64,000 nucleotides of DNA from JAEXOD01 sp964652025 (GCA_964652025.1 CAZYZX010000002.1:124001-188000), one strand, 5' to 3'. Counted from the first letter of the stretch, positions 1-9,134 are shown. The notes: a model not told the origin generated them from the sequence alone. A program made the numbers and translations.

Positions 1-218
1 AAGGTTTCGTTTAATTTAACTAATAAATTAATTATTTTGGTAATAGAAAAGAAAAATAAAATTTCTATACCACCAATTATAAAAATAATATTCCATTTAG
101 TATTCAAGTCATAGTCTTTTAATTTTAGCACAAAATCAATTATATAAATAAGTATTAAAAAACTTAAAACCCTTACTACCCCACTAAATGTAACTTTAAA
201 GTTAAAACTTTTCTGCAT
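1..218 (-). CDS. Membrane protein, 3' part cut off by the window edge
   Basis: An open frame begins at an ATG at 218, 8 bases after the stop of the phosphodiester glycosidase gene, and runs off the left edge without a stop (about 72 codons visible). The peptide starts MQKSFNFKV and has two strongly hydrophobic stretches, roughly residues 13-32 and 45-62, separated by a short charged loop. It is therefore probably the N-terminal part of an integral membrane protein and the last visible member of the minus-strand operon. I do not recognise a family from this fragment. The spacing matches the other junctions in the operon, which supports it being a real gene. Confidence 0.5.
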   Translation of the reverse strand, partial: MQKSFNFKVTFSGVVRVLSFLILIYIIDFVLKLKDYDLNTKWNIIFIIGGIEILFFFSITKIINLLVKLNET

Positions 219-226
219 ATTAACCT

Positions 227-1609
227 TTAATAAATCTTTAAATAAATATCACCTAAAAAGTTTTTATATTTATATGTAATTTTAGTTTCACCTTTTTTTA
301 AAGCCTTTATTGTCCCATCATTTATTTCTAAATAATCTTTATCATAATAATAAGTTATTAAATTATTATTTAATTTCCCTTTATAGCCCCATTTATCAAA
401 TGCTTGTATATCAATTTGTGTTGTTTCGTTAACATATAATTCATTTTTTGTTAAACTGATAGATAGACTATTAATATTATCCTCATCAAGTAACAAATCG
501 CACACGAATAAAGCATTATATACTTTTCTTTCACCTGTAATATCAGAAGGTTTGTTAACCACACTATCTCTAATAACCATTGTAGAAGAACCACCACCAT
601 CAAAGTTTAGTGCTTCATAGCATCCCAAGTTTTTCATAAATTCTGAAAGCTCAGCTAAAGTCATTCCTACACTGTTTTTATCATCTCTACCATCAACAAC
701 AACAATAAATAAGTTTTCTTTTTTTTCATCATAACCAATTGCTGTACGCGGATTTTTACCAAAAAACTTTAAACTTGTTAATCCCTCAATTCCATTAAAA
801 TCACTTATTGTTTTTCCACTAAATAATATTTTTGGTAAACCTCCAATCATTTGATAAATATTATCAATTTTGGGGTCAACACCTAAATAAATTCCTAAAG
901 TATCCTTTACAAAAAATTTACCTTTAGCTAAATCATCTCTAATTATTAATAAAAGTCTATCAGAAAATAAAAACTTAGGTATTTCTTTTTCATATTTTGA
1001 AACAACTAAATATTTTTGCTCCTGATTTATTACACTATTAACTAAGGGTTTTAGTATAAAAGCAACCTGGTTATTTTTTAATTGCAGTGGAATATTATAA
1101 TATTTATTAAATATATTAATTGAATCTTCCTTTTTGGTTACATTTAAATTATTTATTCTCCATTCATAAGATTTATTTTTTAAATAACCAATAAATTTAA
1201 TCGTGTCAATAAAAGGTATTTTCTTATCAGTAATCGCAAAAAGACTTCTCTTTATATTCGTCCCTTTAGCAAATTCCCCATCAATAATCATACTATTTTC
1301 AAATTGATATGGCTCTCCACCAAAAAAATCACAATTTACACCAGCAATAACATAATCACTATTGCTTAATTTCTTACTCATTTGGCTTACAGTTTGCCCA
1401 TTATTTCCTATTCGCTCTTCTGCTATTACAGATTTTATAACATTATTTTTTAATAGATTTATTTTTAATATATAAATATTATTCGGCTCTTCAGTTTTTA
1501 TATGATAATATACTACCCCACTACCAATCTCTTTAACTGTAAGAGTATCTATTGCAAAAAGATTGGTTTTAGTTAAAATTAATATTAAAATAAATTTTAT
1601 AAATTTCAT
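227..1609 (-). CDS. NAGPA-type phosphodiester glycosidase family protein, exported
   Basis: The 460-aa protein has an N-terminal signal peptide (about residues 1-19). The central region, about 85-375, carries the features of the phosphodiester glycosidase (NAGPA/DUF2233) family: RTAIGYD, the VVVDGRDD stretch and the NFDGGGSSTM motif near residue 340. In animals this family uncovers mannose-6-phosphate by removing GlcNAc. Bacterial members are exported and act on envelope or polysaccharide phosphodiesters, mostly unproven. The last 90 residues look like a bacterial Ig-like (Big_2) domain, with the typical DGTIKALKKGETKITY. It lies 2 bases downstream of the SGNH esterase gene in a tight operon. 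The family is confident; the substrate is unknown. Confidence 0.85.
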   Translation of the reverse strand: MKFIKFILILILTKTNLFAIDTLTVKEIGSGVVYYHIKTEEPNNIYILKINLLKNNVIKSVIAEERIGNNGQTVSQMSKKLSNSDYVIAGVNCDFFGGEPYQFENSMIIDGEFAKGTNIKRSLFAITDKKIPFIDTIKFIGYLKNKSYEWRINNLNVTKKEDSINIFNKYYNIPLQLKNNQVAFILKPLVNSVINQEQKYLVVSKYEKEIPKFLFSDRLLLIIRDDLAKGKFFVKDTLGIYLGVDPKIDNIYQMIGGLPKILFSGKTISDFNGIEGLTSLKFFGKNPRTAIGYDEKKENLFIVVVDGRDDKNSVGMTLAELSEFMKNLGCYEALNFDGGGSSTMVIRDSVVNKPSDITGERKVYNALFVCDLLLDEDNINSLSISLTKNELYVNETTQIDIQAFDKWGYKGKLNNNLITYYYDKDYLEINDGTIKALKKGETKITYKYKNFLGDIYLKIY

Positions 1610-1611
1610 GT

Positions 1612-2127
1612 TTAGTCTAAATATTTTTTAATTAATTCTGCCCATTTTTGGTATGCCAAATTAGTTAAATGCAAACCATCTTCTGTATATTCGTCTTTTA
1701 AATGACCAGCAGAATCTATAAATTCACTATAATTATCTAAAAATATATAATTATAGTTTTTGCTTTGACTCTTTAAAATTTCGTTTAATTCAATTATTTT
1801 TTTATTAGGTCTTGGCAAATTAGCACGTGTTGGAAAAATTGAATGAACAAAAACTTTTGTATTTGTTAAGTAATTATAAATAAATTTAACTATGTAATTA
1901 ATATTTTTTATTATTTCTTCAATACTTCTATTTCTTGCTAAATCATTAGTACCAATACAAATAAAAACTTTATCATAATCACCTTTTAATTTGGTATTTT
2001 CTAATAACTCAATAGTTTCAACTGTGCTATGACCAGAAACTCCTAAATTATCTATATCATAATCAGACAAAAATAATTTAGTATTAAAACCTTCTGTTAT
2101 TGAATCTCCTAAAAACAAGTATCGCAT
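1612..2127 (-). CDS. SGNH/GDSL-family hydrolase (esterase)
   Basis: A small cytoplasmic-looking SGNH hydrolase of about 171 aa, near the usual size of single-domain members. Block I is FLGDSITEG (nucleophile Ser), block II is the Gly in NLGVSG, block III is CIGTNDLARN and block V is DGLHLT (catalytic Asp and His). Members remove acyl groups from sugars, lipids or peptidoglycan; the substrate cannot be told here. I place the start at the ATG at 2127, which overlaps the TGA of the upstream beta-lactamase-like gene as TGATG. An in-frame GTG lies one codon earlier at 2130. No signal peptide is seen. Confidence 0.85.
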   Translation of the reverse strand: MRYLFLGDSITEGFNTKLFLSDYDIDNLGVSGHSTVETIELLENTKLKGDYDKVFICIGTNDLARNRSIEEIIKNINYIVKFIYNYLTNTKVFVHSIFPTRANLPRPNKKIIELNEILKSQSKNYNYIFLDNYSEFIDSAGHLKDEYTEDGLHLTNLAYQKWAELIKKYLD

Positions 2128-3017
2128 CACTTTTCCATAATTGATTTATAAATCATTTCAGATAACTTAGCTCCAATCTCCTTGGAAATATCATTAGATT
2201 CAACTTCTTTTGATAAATATATTAAAATATAATTTTTCCCATTTTCAGGATAGACAATTCCACAATCATGTACAACTTTTTCAATCGTGCCGGTTTTATG
2301 AGCAACTTTAACACTTTTTGGTAAATATTTGGGAATAACATTATTATGATTTTGCTTTTTTAATATATCAATCATAATATCACAACTTTCTTTTTTTGCA
2401 ATTTTATTAAAATATATAGCTTCATAAATTTTTAACATATCTAAAGAGGTTGTAGTATTGCTCATTCCATTTTCAAAAGCTTTAGTATCCTCAACTCCTC
2501 TTAAAATGTTTATATTTTGTGCACCAATAGATCGCATTAAATTATTAACGTTTTGTGCACTAACTTTTTCTATTAATATATTTGTTGCTAAATTGCTACT
2601 ATTGGTTATCATATCCTCAATTAAATTATAAATAGTTGTATATTCACCTATTAATTTATTAATCCTTAAACCACTATCGCTCTTTAAATCTATGCTAAAA
2701 TGTGAACCATCTACAATACTTGTAAAATCATTTTTAACTAAAATTGTATCATTTAATGATAAAATTCCGCTATCTATTTGATGAAATATCTCTGCCATAA
2801 CTGGTGTTTTCATTGTACTAGCAGTATGAAATACTTCATTTTCATTAATCAAAATAATATTTTGTTTATTCTCTAATTCCATAAATGCAACCGAAAAAAC
2901 ACCTTTTTGACTACTTAAATAGTCTTCAATTTCCTTTTTTACCTTGTTAATATCCATAGCAAACAATCCCATGTAATTAAAACATAATACTAAAAAAACT
3001 AATATTTTTTTCATCAT
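2127..3017 (-). CDS. Class A beta-lactamase-like serine hydrolase, exported
   Basis: The 296-aa protein has a signal peptide (cleavage near residue 20). It has the class A serine beta-lactamase / transpeptidase motifs in order: S67-T-M-K70 (nucleophile and base), S140-S-N142 (SxN), E176 in RGVED (probable omega-loop Glu) and K241-T-G243. The length suits class A enzymes. It could be a true beta-lactamase or a related periplasmic peptidoglycan or ester hydrolase; resistance should not be assumed. The start ATG overlaps the stop of the NYN gene (ATGATG around 3017) and its own stop overlaps the esterase start, so translation is probably coupled. Confidence 0.85.
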   Translation of the reverse strand: MMKKILVFLVLCFNYMGLFAMDINKVKKEIEDYLSSQKGVFSVAFMELENKQNIILINENEVFHTASTMKTPVMAEIFHQIDSGILSLNDTILVKNDFTSIVDGSHFSIDLKSDSGLRINKLIGEYTTIYNLIEDMITNSSNLATNILIEKVSAQNVNNLMRSIGAQNINILRGVEDTKAFENGMSNTTTSLDMLKIYEAIYFNKIAKKESCDIMIDILKKQNHNNVIPKYLPKSVKVAHKTGTIEKVVHDCGIVYPENGKNYILIYLSKEVESNDISKEIGAKLSEMIYKSIMEK

Positions 3018-3460
3018 TCCCCAAACATTTTATTCCAATTATAAAAATTTAATTTATTAATTATTTTCTTTTCTTCATCTAAATTGTCTTTATCACGTTG
3101 TAACATTTTAACAAAATCTTCACTCTTAATTACTTCGCAAGAACAAACTCTAGCCAAATCAATTATCTCATTATCACTAGAAATAACAGTAAGTAGCCTA
3201 GTGTTTTTTGCCCTTTCAATTTCATTTCTAATTATTTCATCAGCAGTAAAGTTGTTTGAATACTCAATTTTTATTTTATTAGTTTTTATACTTTCTTTTT
3301 TAAAGCCATCAAATATTACGGTGCAACTTATATTTTTGCTATAAAAATAGTTATCAATTTTTAGTGCTAAAGCTATTCTATCATCTATTGAGCTATTTAA
3401 TTTATTTTTTGGAAACTTATGTAATAAATTATTTCCGTCAATTAAATATCTTTTTTTCAT
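3014..3460 (-). CDS. NYN-domain (YacP/Rae1-like) predicted endoribonuclease
   Basis: The 148-aa protein begins with YLIDGNNLLH, the first acidic block of the NYN (YacP-like, PIN-fold) family. It continues with CTVIFDGF, the block TADEIIRNEIERAK and TVISSDNEIIDLA, which supply the clustered Asp/Glu residues that bind metal in this fold. The Bacillus relative Rae1 cuts mRNA in the ribosomal A site. The start lies 1 base after the lptD stop and the gene overlaps the beta-lactamase-like gene by 4 bases, so all three are probably on one transcript. The shadow frame on the plus strand is not coding. Confidence 0.8.
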   Translation of the reverse strand: MKKRYLIDGNNLLHKFPKNKLNSSIDDRIALALKIDNYFYSKNISCTVIFDGFKKESIKTNKIKIEYSNNFTADEIIRNEIERAKNTRLLTVISSDNEIIDLARVCSCEVIKSEDFVKMLQRDKDNLDEEKKIINKLNFYNWNKMFGE

Positions 3461-3461
3461 T

Positions 3462-5996
3462 TTACCTTAACCCACTATAAATACCTTTAGACCGAGTAAC
3501 TTTTATATCTCTTAGCTGAGGTGCTTTCATCCTAATTTCAAAATTAAATCCTCTATATCTTCCAATAGGTATCCAAGTAAAATTCATTTCCCAACAATGT
3601 AAATCTCTATTAATTGTTACTTGAGGTGCTGATATTTCTTTTTGAACAAAATCATAATTTCCATTTATAGTTAATTTCCATTTTTCAGATAAACTTAAAC
3701 TGCTGCGTAAAGACATACCAAAAGTTTTATAAATGTTTTCTGGATTACGCTTATTTAACATATAGTTAAATGTTAAGCCTAGTGTCCAAGGTATAGTATA
3801 ATCTGGTGGTTGCTCGTTATATAATGCAATATAATCATTTCTGGTTATAAATGCTTCATCTGTTTGTTCTTCGTAATTTGTGGTATCTTTAACTTCTTTT
3901 TTACCAAATATTTTTTCAGGTGTTAAATCTGTTCCAAAAGAAATACTAAAATTAGTCATTCGCATAAGACCTTTATTTTGACTAATTAAAAATTTATTAA
4001 TAGGATTACCCTTGTAATTATCATAAAAAGTATAATTCACATTACCAGATAAATAAAAATATTCCCCCACTTGTGTTCTATAATATAAACTTAAATCACT
4101 TAGCTTTATAGAATCAGCAGCAAAATTATATGACAAAGAAGCATTTAAATTTAATAATGTTATTTTTTTTGCTTGACTAGTAGTATCCGTCAAATCTTTT
4201 AATGTTTTTAATTCAAAAACATTCCCCAAAGAAAGACTTATAGCTTGTCTTTCTGATGAACTAGCTCCTCCAAAAACTTCATTATTAAACTTATCATATC
4301 TTATAATTCTTCCGGTGCTATCAATAACTGTGCTATAATAACCCCAAAAGTCTTTTGAAAAATCTGGCGAATAATTATAAGAAATTGTAGGTGTTAAAGT
4401 ATGCCTAAATGCATCTATACCCAAATTATTTATTGGCATTAATCCATAAATTTTTGTTGAGGCAGAAAGATTAAAATCAAAAGTTCTAACAAAATTTATC
4501 TCTTTAACATCTCTAGTAATAATTTTATTTTCTTCATTAACTAACTCAATTCTTTTATTATACCATTTTTCTGTATAATTTAAACTTGGCGATATATTAA
4601 AATATCCAATTTTTGGATTAGCACTAATTCTTAAATTATGCTCTATTCCACCTCTAATATTTAAAATTCCATTTAATTTATTTCTTCTATTCAAAAATCT
4701 ACCATCATATTGGTAACCAATGTATTCATACCACTTTAAATCTCTTGTATCAGCATCTTCACGTCTAAATGGGAAATCGAAATTTTTATTAAAACTTACG
4801 CTCGGCAATACTTCATTTATATTCCCATTATTTAAATACTGAGTTCTATTATAGTTTAAGGTTAAACTATTACCACTTTCTTCCCATCTTTTATTAAAAG
4901 TTGCATTAGAAATAATTTGTTGATTTAATAATTCGTTAGTATTAAAACTGTTATTTTGAAAATATGTAGAAGACACAAATTGCATATTTACATTTAAGGA
5001 CATAGTAGGGTCAATAGTCTGCTGATGGTATAAAAACAGATTCCAATCTTTTCTTTCAATTCTATCTGGGTCACCTTCTTCTCCTACGTGAATATTACTA
5101 AAACCGCCAGATATCATACCAGAATAATTATAACGTTTAGCATATCTGCCACGTCCTCTAAAACCATACCCACCACGTGTGTAGAAATCTCCTGTTAAAG
5201 CTAAATCAGTATAATCGCTTATTGCCCAAAAATAACCAAAATTTCTAAAAAACTGCCCTTTATCTGCAGTGGTTCCATAAGCTGGAATTATAATTCCACT
5301 TCTGCGTCCACTTTCACTTGGAAAAACAGCAAATGGAATTGGAATTGGCAGAGGAACGCCAGCTATGTACATAAAAATCCATTTTGCAACAATTTTATCT
5401 TTATGTATTACTTTCATTTCCTTTGCTGTAAAATGTGTGTGTGGTGTATCGCTATTACATGTAGTATAAATACCATCTTGTATAAAATATGTTTTTTCGT
5501 CAACTTTTTTTACTTTATCTCCTTCATACCTAACATCGGGCATTTTATTTTTTGCATGCGAAATAAATCCACGTTTTGTTTTAAAGTTATACTTTAAACT
5601 TTTACCTTCGTAAGTTTCCCCACCGTCTTGCAAAATTGGCGTTTCTACTAAATCAATTTTACCTTTTACTGTATCTATTCTACCTTCTGCGGCTACATTA
5701 TTATTTTCAAAATTTATCTTAATAAATCCGCTTTTTAATTTACTTTGTTTATAATTAATTTCTCCTTTTCCATATAAATACATTTCCTTTTTATTAACAT
5801 CAAATGTAATCGAGTCGCTTGCAGTTGCAATTACCACATCATCTGGCCCATTATCTTTTAATGTATCCGCAACCGCTAAGGAATCTATTCTAACATTTTT
5901 AGTTTTTACAGTGTCAATAAAAATTGTTTTCGATTTACTATTACAAAAAAATAATAAAACGAATAAGAAAACATATTTCCAAAAATTATTTCTCAT
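3462..5996 (-). CDS. lptD: LPS-assembly outer membrane protein LptD (OstA)
   Basis: An 844-aa outer-membrane protein with an N-terminal hydrophobic export signal. Residues about 50-160 form an OstA/LptA-like beta-taco: repeats such as FDVNKKEMYLYGKGEINY, a type that binds lipid A. A linker containing the conserved PIPIPFAVFP (residues about 215-225) leads into a large C-terminal beta-barrel ending in the usual amphipathic strand. It would insert lipopolysaccharide into the outer leaflet with an LptE partner, which is not in this window. The signal ends in LFFCNS, a weak lipobox-like sequence, but LptD is not a lipoprotein elsewhere. It is 10 bases downstream of the ROK kinase gene. Confidence 0.88.
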   Translation of the reverse strand: MRNNFWKYVFLFVLLFFCNSKSKTIFIDTVKTKNVRIDSLAVADTLKDNGPDDVVIATASDSITFDVNKKEMYLYGKGEINYKQSKLKSGFIKINFENNNVAAEGRIDTVKGKIDLVETPILQDGGETYEGKSLKYNFKTKRGFISHAKNKMPDVRYEGDKVKKVDEKTYFIQDGIYTTCNSDTPHTHFTAKEMKVIHKDKIVAKWIFMYIAGVPLPIPIPFAVFPSESGRRSGIIIPAYGTTADKGQFFRNFGYFWAISDYTDLALTGDFYTRGGYGFRGRGRYAKRYNYSGMISGGFSNIHVGEEGDPDRIERKDWNLFLYHQQTIDPTMSLNVNMQFVSSTYFQNNSFNTNELLNQQIISNATFNKRWEESGNSLTLNYNRTQYLNNGNINEVLPSVSFNKNFDFPFRREDADTRDLKWYEYIGYQYDGRFLNRRNKLNGILNIRGGIEHNLRISANPKIGYFNISPSLNYTEKWYNKRIELVNEENKIITRDVKEINFVRTFDFNLSASTKIYGLMPINNLGIDAFRHTLTPTISYNYSPDFSKDFWGYYSTVIDSTGRIIRYDKFNNEVFGGASSSERQAISLSLGNVFELKTLKDLTDTTSQAKKITLLNLNASLSYNFAADSIKLSDLSLYYRTQVGEYFYLSGNVNYTFYDNYKGNPINKFLISQNKGLMRMTNFSISFGTDLTPEKIFGKKEVKDTTNYEEQTDEAFITRNDYIALYNEQPPDYTIPWTLGLTFNYMLNKRNPENIYKTFGMSLRSSLSLSEKWKLTINGNYDFVQKEISAPQVTINRDLHCWEMNFTWIPIGRYRGFNFEIRMKAPQLRDIKVTRSKGIYSGLR

Positions 5997-6006
5997 CTTA
6001 ATTATC

Positions 6007-6969
6007 TTATAAGCGATAGTAAACTAATGCAGAAGCTCCAATAATACCGGCATTATTTTTAAACATTGCAGGAATAATTTTTATTTTACCTTTTTTAGGT
6101 GTTAAAATTCTTTCATTTACAGTACGTAAAATTTCATCAAATAATATATTTCCAAATCCTGCAACACCACCACCAATAATTACGTTACTAATATCTAGAA
6201 TATTTATTGCCGAAACTAAACCATAACCAACATACCTTCCTAATTGCTTTATGCAATCAATAGCGAAATAATCCCCATCTTCTGCTGCTTGGTGAATTGA
6301 GAATGGGGAAAGTTTATGTATATCATTTTCAATATATTTATAAACCAAACTGCTTGGATGCTTTTCTAATTCAGGTTTTACCCAATCTATAAAATAATTA
6401 TTGCCAGTATATGCTTCAACACAGCCTATGCTTCCGCAATTACATTTATTCCCTTTATAATCAATAATTACATGACCTAATTCACCCGCTGCACCTGTAT
6501 CTCCTCTGTAAATTTTACCATCTATTATAATTCCCCCACCAAGTCCTGTACCTAAGGTTATCATTATAAAACTTTTAAGTTTTTTACCAGCTCCAAATAT
6601 TAATTCCCCAATTGCAGCTGCATTAGCATCATTTTCTACAAATACTTCTGTTTTAAGTCGTTTTTTTAGTATACTCCCTAATGCAACTTTTCCCCAATCT
6701 GTAAAGTTTGGTGGATTTTCTACAATTCCTTTTTTTAATGTTACACTTCCAGGTGCACCAATCCCTATACCTAATATATCGCGCTTCTCAAGCTCGGTTA
6801 ACCTATTTATTCCATATTCAATCTGTTTTATTACTGCTTTTGGTCCTTTATTGGCCTTACTTTCTACCGAAACCTTATTTATTATTTCACCAGTTTTGGT
6901 AACTAAGCCTATTTTTATATTTGTACCCCCTAAATCAACTCCTATTGCTAAAGTCTCTTTTTTACCCAT
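6007..6969 (-). CDS. ROK-family sugar kinase, probably glucokinase
   Basis: The 320-aa protein has the N-terminal phosphate-1 loop GVDLGGTNIKIG, the catalytic GIGAPG region, FVENDANAAAIGE with the catalytic Asp, and MITLGTGLGGG for ATP. It also has the ROK zinc site formed by GELGH and CNCGSIGCVE. This is the layout of glucokinases and N-acetylhexosamine kinases of the ROK family, with no DNA-binding domain as in NagC/Mlc. Glucose is the most likely substrate, but mannose or GlcNAc is possible. It sits between an LEA14-like lipoprotein and lptD in a tight minus-strand operon. Confidence 0.88.
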   Translation of the reverse strand: MGKKETLAIGVDLGGTNIKIGLVTKTGEIINKVSVESKANKGPKAVIKQIEYGINRLTELEKRDILGIGIGAPGSVTLKKGIVENPPNFTDWGKVALGSILKKRLKTEVFVENDANAAAIGELIFGAGKKLKSFIMITLGTGLGGGIIIDGKIYRGDTGAAGELGHVIIDYKGNKCNCGSIGCVEAYTGNNYFIDWVKPELEKHPSSLVYKYIENDIHKLSPFSIHQAAEDGDYFAIDCIKQLGRYVGYGLVSAINILDISNVIIGGGVAGFGNILFDEILRTVNERILTPKKGKIKIIPAMFKNNAGIIGASALVYYRL

Positions 6970-6980
6970 ATTTTACCTAA

Positions 6981-7586
6981 TTAATTAAATTGATAATTTA
7001 CAACTGTTATTTCATCAGGATATACAAAATCTCCTAATGGAGTTCCAATTGTTGGACGGACTACTAACTTAATTCTGCTTGCATCTTTATTTGCACCACC
7101 TAAGGCAAGAACCAAATTTACCATTTTATCTAATCCCTGATCTCTAAAAAACTTTTTTAAGTCTAAGCCAACTGTTATAGGAATTATTTTTGTTTCACCT
7201 TTGCTTGGCACATAAACGGGTTCATTAATGTTTCCACTTATAGTTTCTACGTTATCAATATAAAGTTTAAATGGAAAAGATTTTAGTGTAATACTACTGC
7301 TGCTTTCTCCACCTCCAATTCCTTCTGCAGGATTTTTTGCTTCAACATTAATTACCATTGATACTGGAAATTCATTTTGACTTAAACTTGATGTTAGTTT
7401 TAATATATCTGCAGGGTTAAAATCTGTTATTTTATTTTTTGAGCCAATATTAATATTAGCAACTTGAAAATTATCCACGTTGTTAATCTTAAATTTTAAT
7501 CTTTGTATATTTTGATAAGTTTGAATAATATTACACCCTGTAAAGATTAATATAATTATACCTAAAGCTAAAATTATCTTTTTCAT
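6981..7586 (-). CDS. LEA14-like (LEA_2 fold) lipoprotein
   Basis: The 201-aa protein has a lipoprotein signal ending FTGC, with the lipidated Cys at residue 18. The mature part contains SMVINVEAKNPAE, the 'NP' strand typical of LEA_2 / water-stress-hypersensitive-response domains, followed by FPFKLYIDNVET and a second half of alternating beta strands ending RIKLVVRPT. Bacterial LEA_2 lipoproteins are anchored in the envelope and have no settled function. It overlaps the upstream dehydrogenase gene by 4 bases (ATGA), so its expression is coupled. The fold assignment is by motif only. Confidence 0.65.
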   Translation of the reverse strand: MKKIILALGIIILIFTGCNIIQTYQNIQRLKFKINNVDNFQVANINIGSKNKITDFNPADILKLTSSLSQNEFPVSMVINVEAKNPAEGIGGGESSSSITLKSFPFKLYIDNVETISGNINEPVYVPSKGETKIIPITVGLDLKKFFRDQGLDKMVNLVLALGGANKDASRIKLVVRPTIGTPLGDFVYPDEITVVNYQFN

Positions 7587-8569
7587 AATATTTTTTGCTC
7601 CTCTATCTTTGCAATTATTTGTTGAGCTACTTTTATAGCTTTTAAACCGTCTTCACCACTAACAACAGGTTTTTTGTTATTTAACACACTATTAACAAAT
7701 AATTCTATTTCGTATTTTAATGCATTTATTTCTAATTGCTCCGGTTGCTCGTAAACTACAATCTTTTTATTATCACCAATACCCATTTCACCAAAGGATA
7801 TAAAATTATCCTCAGGCAATTTATCATGGGACATTAATCTATATATTTCTGATACACCACTATTAAAATCTAATGTTATATATGCGTCTTTTTGGAACAT
7901 CCTCATCTTTCGCATTCTTTTTTGGGATATTCTGCTTGCCGTTACATTAGCAACCGCTCCGTTTTCAAATTCTATTCTTGCATTTGCAATATCAATCTTA
8001 TCACTAACTACTGCAATTCCACTAGCATGAACGTCCTTAACTTCACTTTTTACTAAACTTAAAATAATATCTATATCGTGAATCATTAAATCTAATACAA
8101 CTGCAACATCCGTTCCTCTTGGATTAAATTGTGCAAGCCTATCAGATTGAATAAACTTTGGTTCTAAGTTATATTTTTCTAATGATAATAAAGCTGGATT
8201 AAATCTTTCTATATGACCAACTTGTAAAATTAAATTTTTTTCATTAGCTAGTTTAACCACTTCTTCTGCTTCTTCTATAGTAGCAGTAATTGGTTTTTCA
8301 ACTAACATATGTAAATTATATTTTATTGCTTCTTTTATAACTTCATAATGTGCGCTTGTTGTTGTAACAATAGATACAGCATTAACTTCTTGAAATAAAT
8401 CATCTAAATTATTATAAACTTTTGTATTATATTCCTCAGCTGCTTTTTTTGCCTGTTCAGCATTAATATCATAAATACCAACTAATTCAGCATTTTCAAT
8501 ACTTTTTAACATTTTTATGTGTAATTTACCCAAATGCCCAGCACCAACAACACCTATTTTTAATTTCAT
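7583..8569 (-). CDS. Gfo/Idh/MocA-family NAD(P)-dependent sugar dehydrogenase
   Basis: The 328-aa protein has an N-terminal Rossmann fold with GVVGAGHLGKLHIKM and the conserved VEKPITATIEEAEEV (the EKP Lys), then VGHIERFNPA and an alpha/beta C-terminal dimerisation domain with LMIHDIDIIL (the catalytic-site HDID). Members oxidise or reduce sugar hydroxyls. The link to lptD makes a UDP-GlcNAc 3-dehydrogenase (GnnA-like, giving amide-linked lipid A) an attractive guess, but the sequence alone does not prove it. The GnnA partner transaminase is not visible here. Confidence 0.85.
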   Translation of the reverse strand: MKLKIGVVGAGHLGKLHIKMLKSIENAELVGIYDINAEQAKKAAEEYNTKVYNNLDDLFQEVNAVSIVTTTSAHYEVIKEAIKYNLHMLVEKPITATIEEAEEVVKLANEKNLILQVGHIERFNPALLSLEKYNLEPKFIQSDRLAQFNPRGTDVAVVLDLMIHDIDIILSLVKSEVKDVHASGIAVVSDKIDIANARIEFENGAVANVTASRISQKRMRKMRMFQKDAYITLDFNSGVSEIYRLMSHDKLPEDNFISFGEMGIGDNKKIVVYEQPEQLEINALKYEIELFVNSVLNNKKPVVSGEDGLKAIKVAQQIIAKIEEQKIL

Positions 8570-8579
8570 AAATATCTCT

Positions 8580-8822
8580 CTAAATTATTTCCACACATTT
8601 CATTGCGTTAAAAAATACAAATATTAACATATTTGTTCCATCTTTTTCAGCTTCTAATAAAAGCCCATCATCAAAAGCTGCTTTTAACTTACCAGTCTTA
8701 AATACAATCTCATAAAAATTTGGTTGCTCTTGTGGCCCTCTATTACCATACATAACACCATAATTTTCGTTCATGGTAACGGTTACAATTTTTCCAATAA
8801 ATTCTTGCCAATTCATTTTCAT
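8580..8822 (-). CDS. Small conserved-looking protein of unknown function
   Basis: An 80-aa protein (MKMNWQEFIGKIVTV...) with no signal peptide or membrane segment. It looks like a compact beta-rich domain and contains YGVMYGNRGPQEQPNFYEI. I do not recognise a family. It is probably real: a Shine-Dalgarno-like AAGG lies 6 bases before the ATG at 8822, the base composition resembles its neighbours, and its stop is 10 bases upstream of the dehydrogenase start, making it the first gene of the operon that runs to the left edge. Confidence 0.65.
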   Translation of the reverse strand: MKMNWQEFIGKIVTVTMNENYGVMYGNRGPQEQPNFYEIVFKTGKLKAAFDDGLLLEAEKDGTNMLIFVFFNAMKCVEII

Positions 8823-8919
8823 AGCTAACCTTTTTAATTTATTTTTAATCTTTAAAAGTACCTAAAATTATAAATTTTTACAATATAAATTATTGTAATT
8901 AAAATACTTTAAATAAAAA

Positions 8920-8958
8920 AAAGCCTAATTAATCGATTAAGTAAATTAATTAGGCTTT
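8920..8958 (-). terminator. Rho-independent terminator
   Basis: A 14-bp perfect stem (AAAGCCTAATTAAT pairing with its complement) around an 11-base loop, followed on the minus strand by a run of Ts. It lies just downstream of the decayed FGE-like fragment and would also stop transcripts from the chemoreceptor gene. Confidence 0.8.
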
Positions 8959-8977
8959 ATAATAATTTTTATTCTAA

Positions 8978-9115
8978 TTAATCAGCATTTAGTACAATTC
9001 GTAATCCAATACAATAATAATATTCACCAATATCATATCTCTATTACGTACATTTAATGATGTTACATCATCATGCCTATAAACCACCGCGTAAGCTATT
9101 AACTTTTCCATTTAT
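8978..9115 (-). pseudogene. Remnant of an FGE-sulfatase (SUMF1-like) domain gene, C-terminus only
   Basis: In shifting minus-strand frames this stretch reads VNSLRGG, then YRHDDVTSLNVRNR, then YDIGEYYYCIGLRIVLNAD followed by a stop at 8978-8980. The order RGGS-(x)-R...N R...IGFR-V is the usual C-terminal end of formylglycine-generating-enzyme / SUMF1-like domains. At least two frameshifts separate the pieces, and nothing of the rest of the domain survives before the chemoreceptor stop at 9135. It still has its own terminator at 8920-8958. The 3' end of a deleted gene seems to have been left behind when the neighbouring DNA was rearranged. Confidence 0.6.
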
Positions 9116-9134
9116 TAGGTGCTTTCCATAAAAA

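Noticed and set aside
2127..3017. Calling the class A-like hydrolase a confirmed antibiotic resistance gene
   Set aside because: The motifs show the fold and catalytic residues only. The operon context points to envelope metabolism, and no activity can be inferred.
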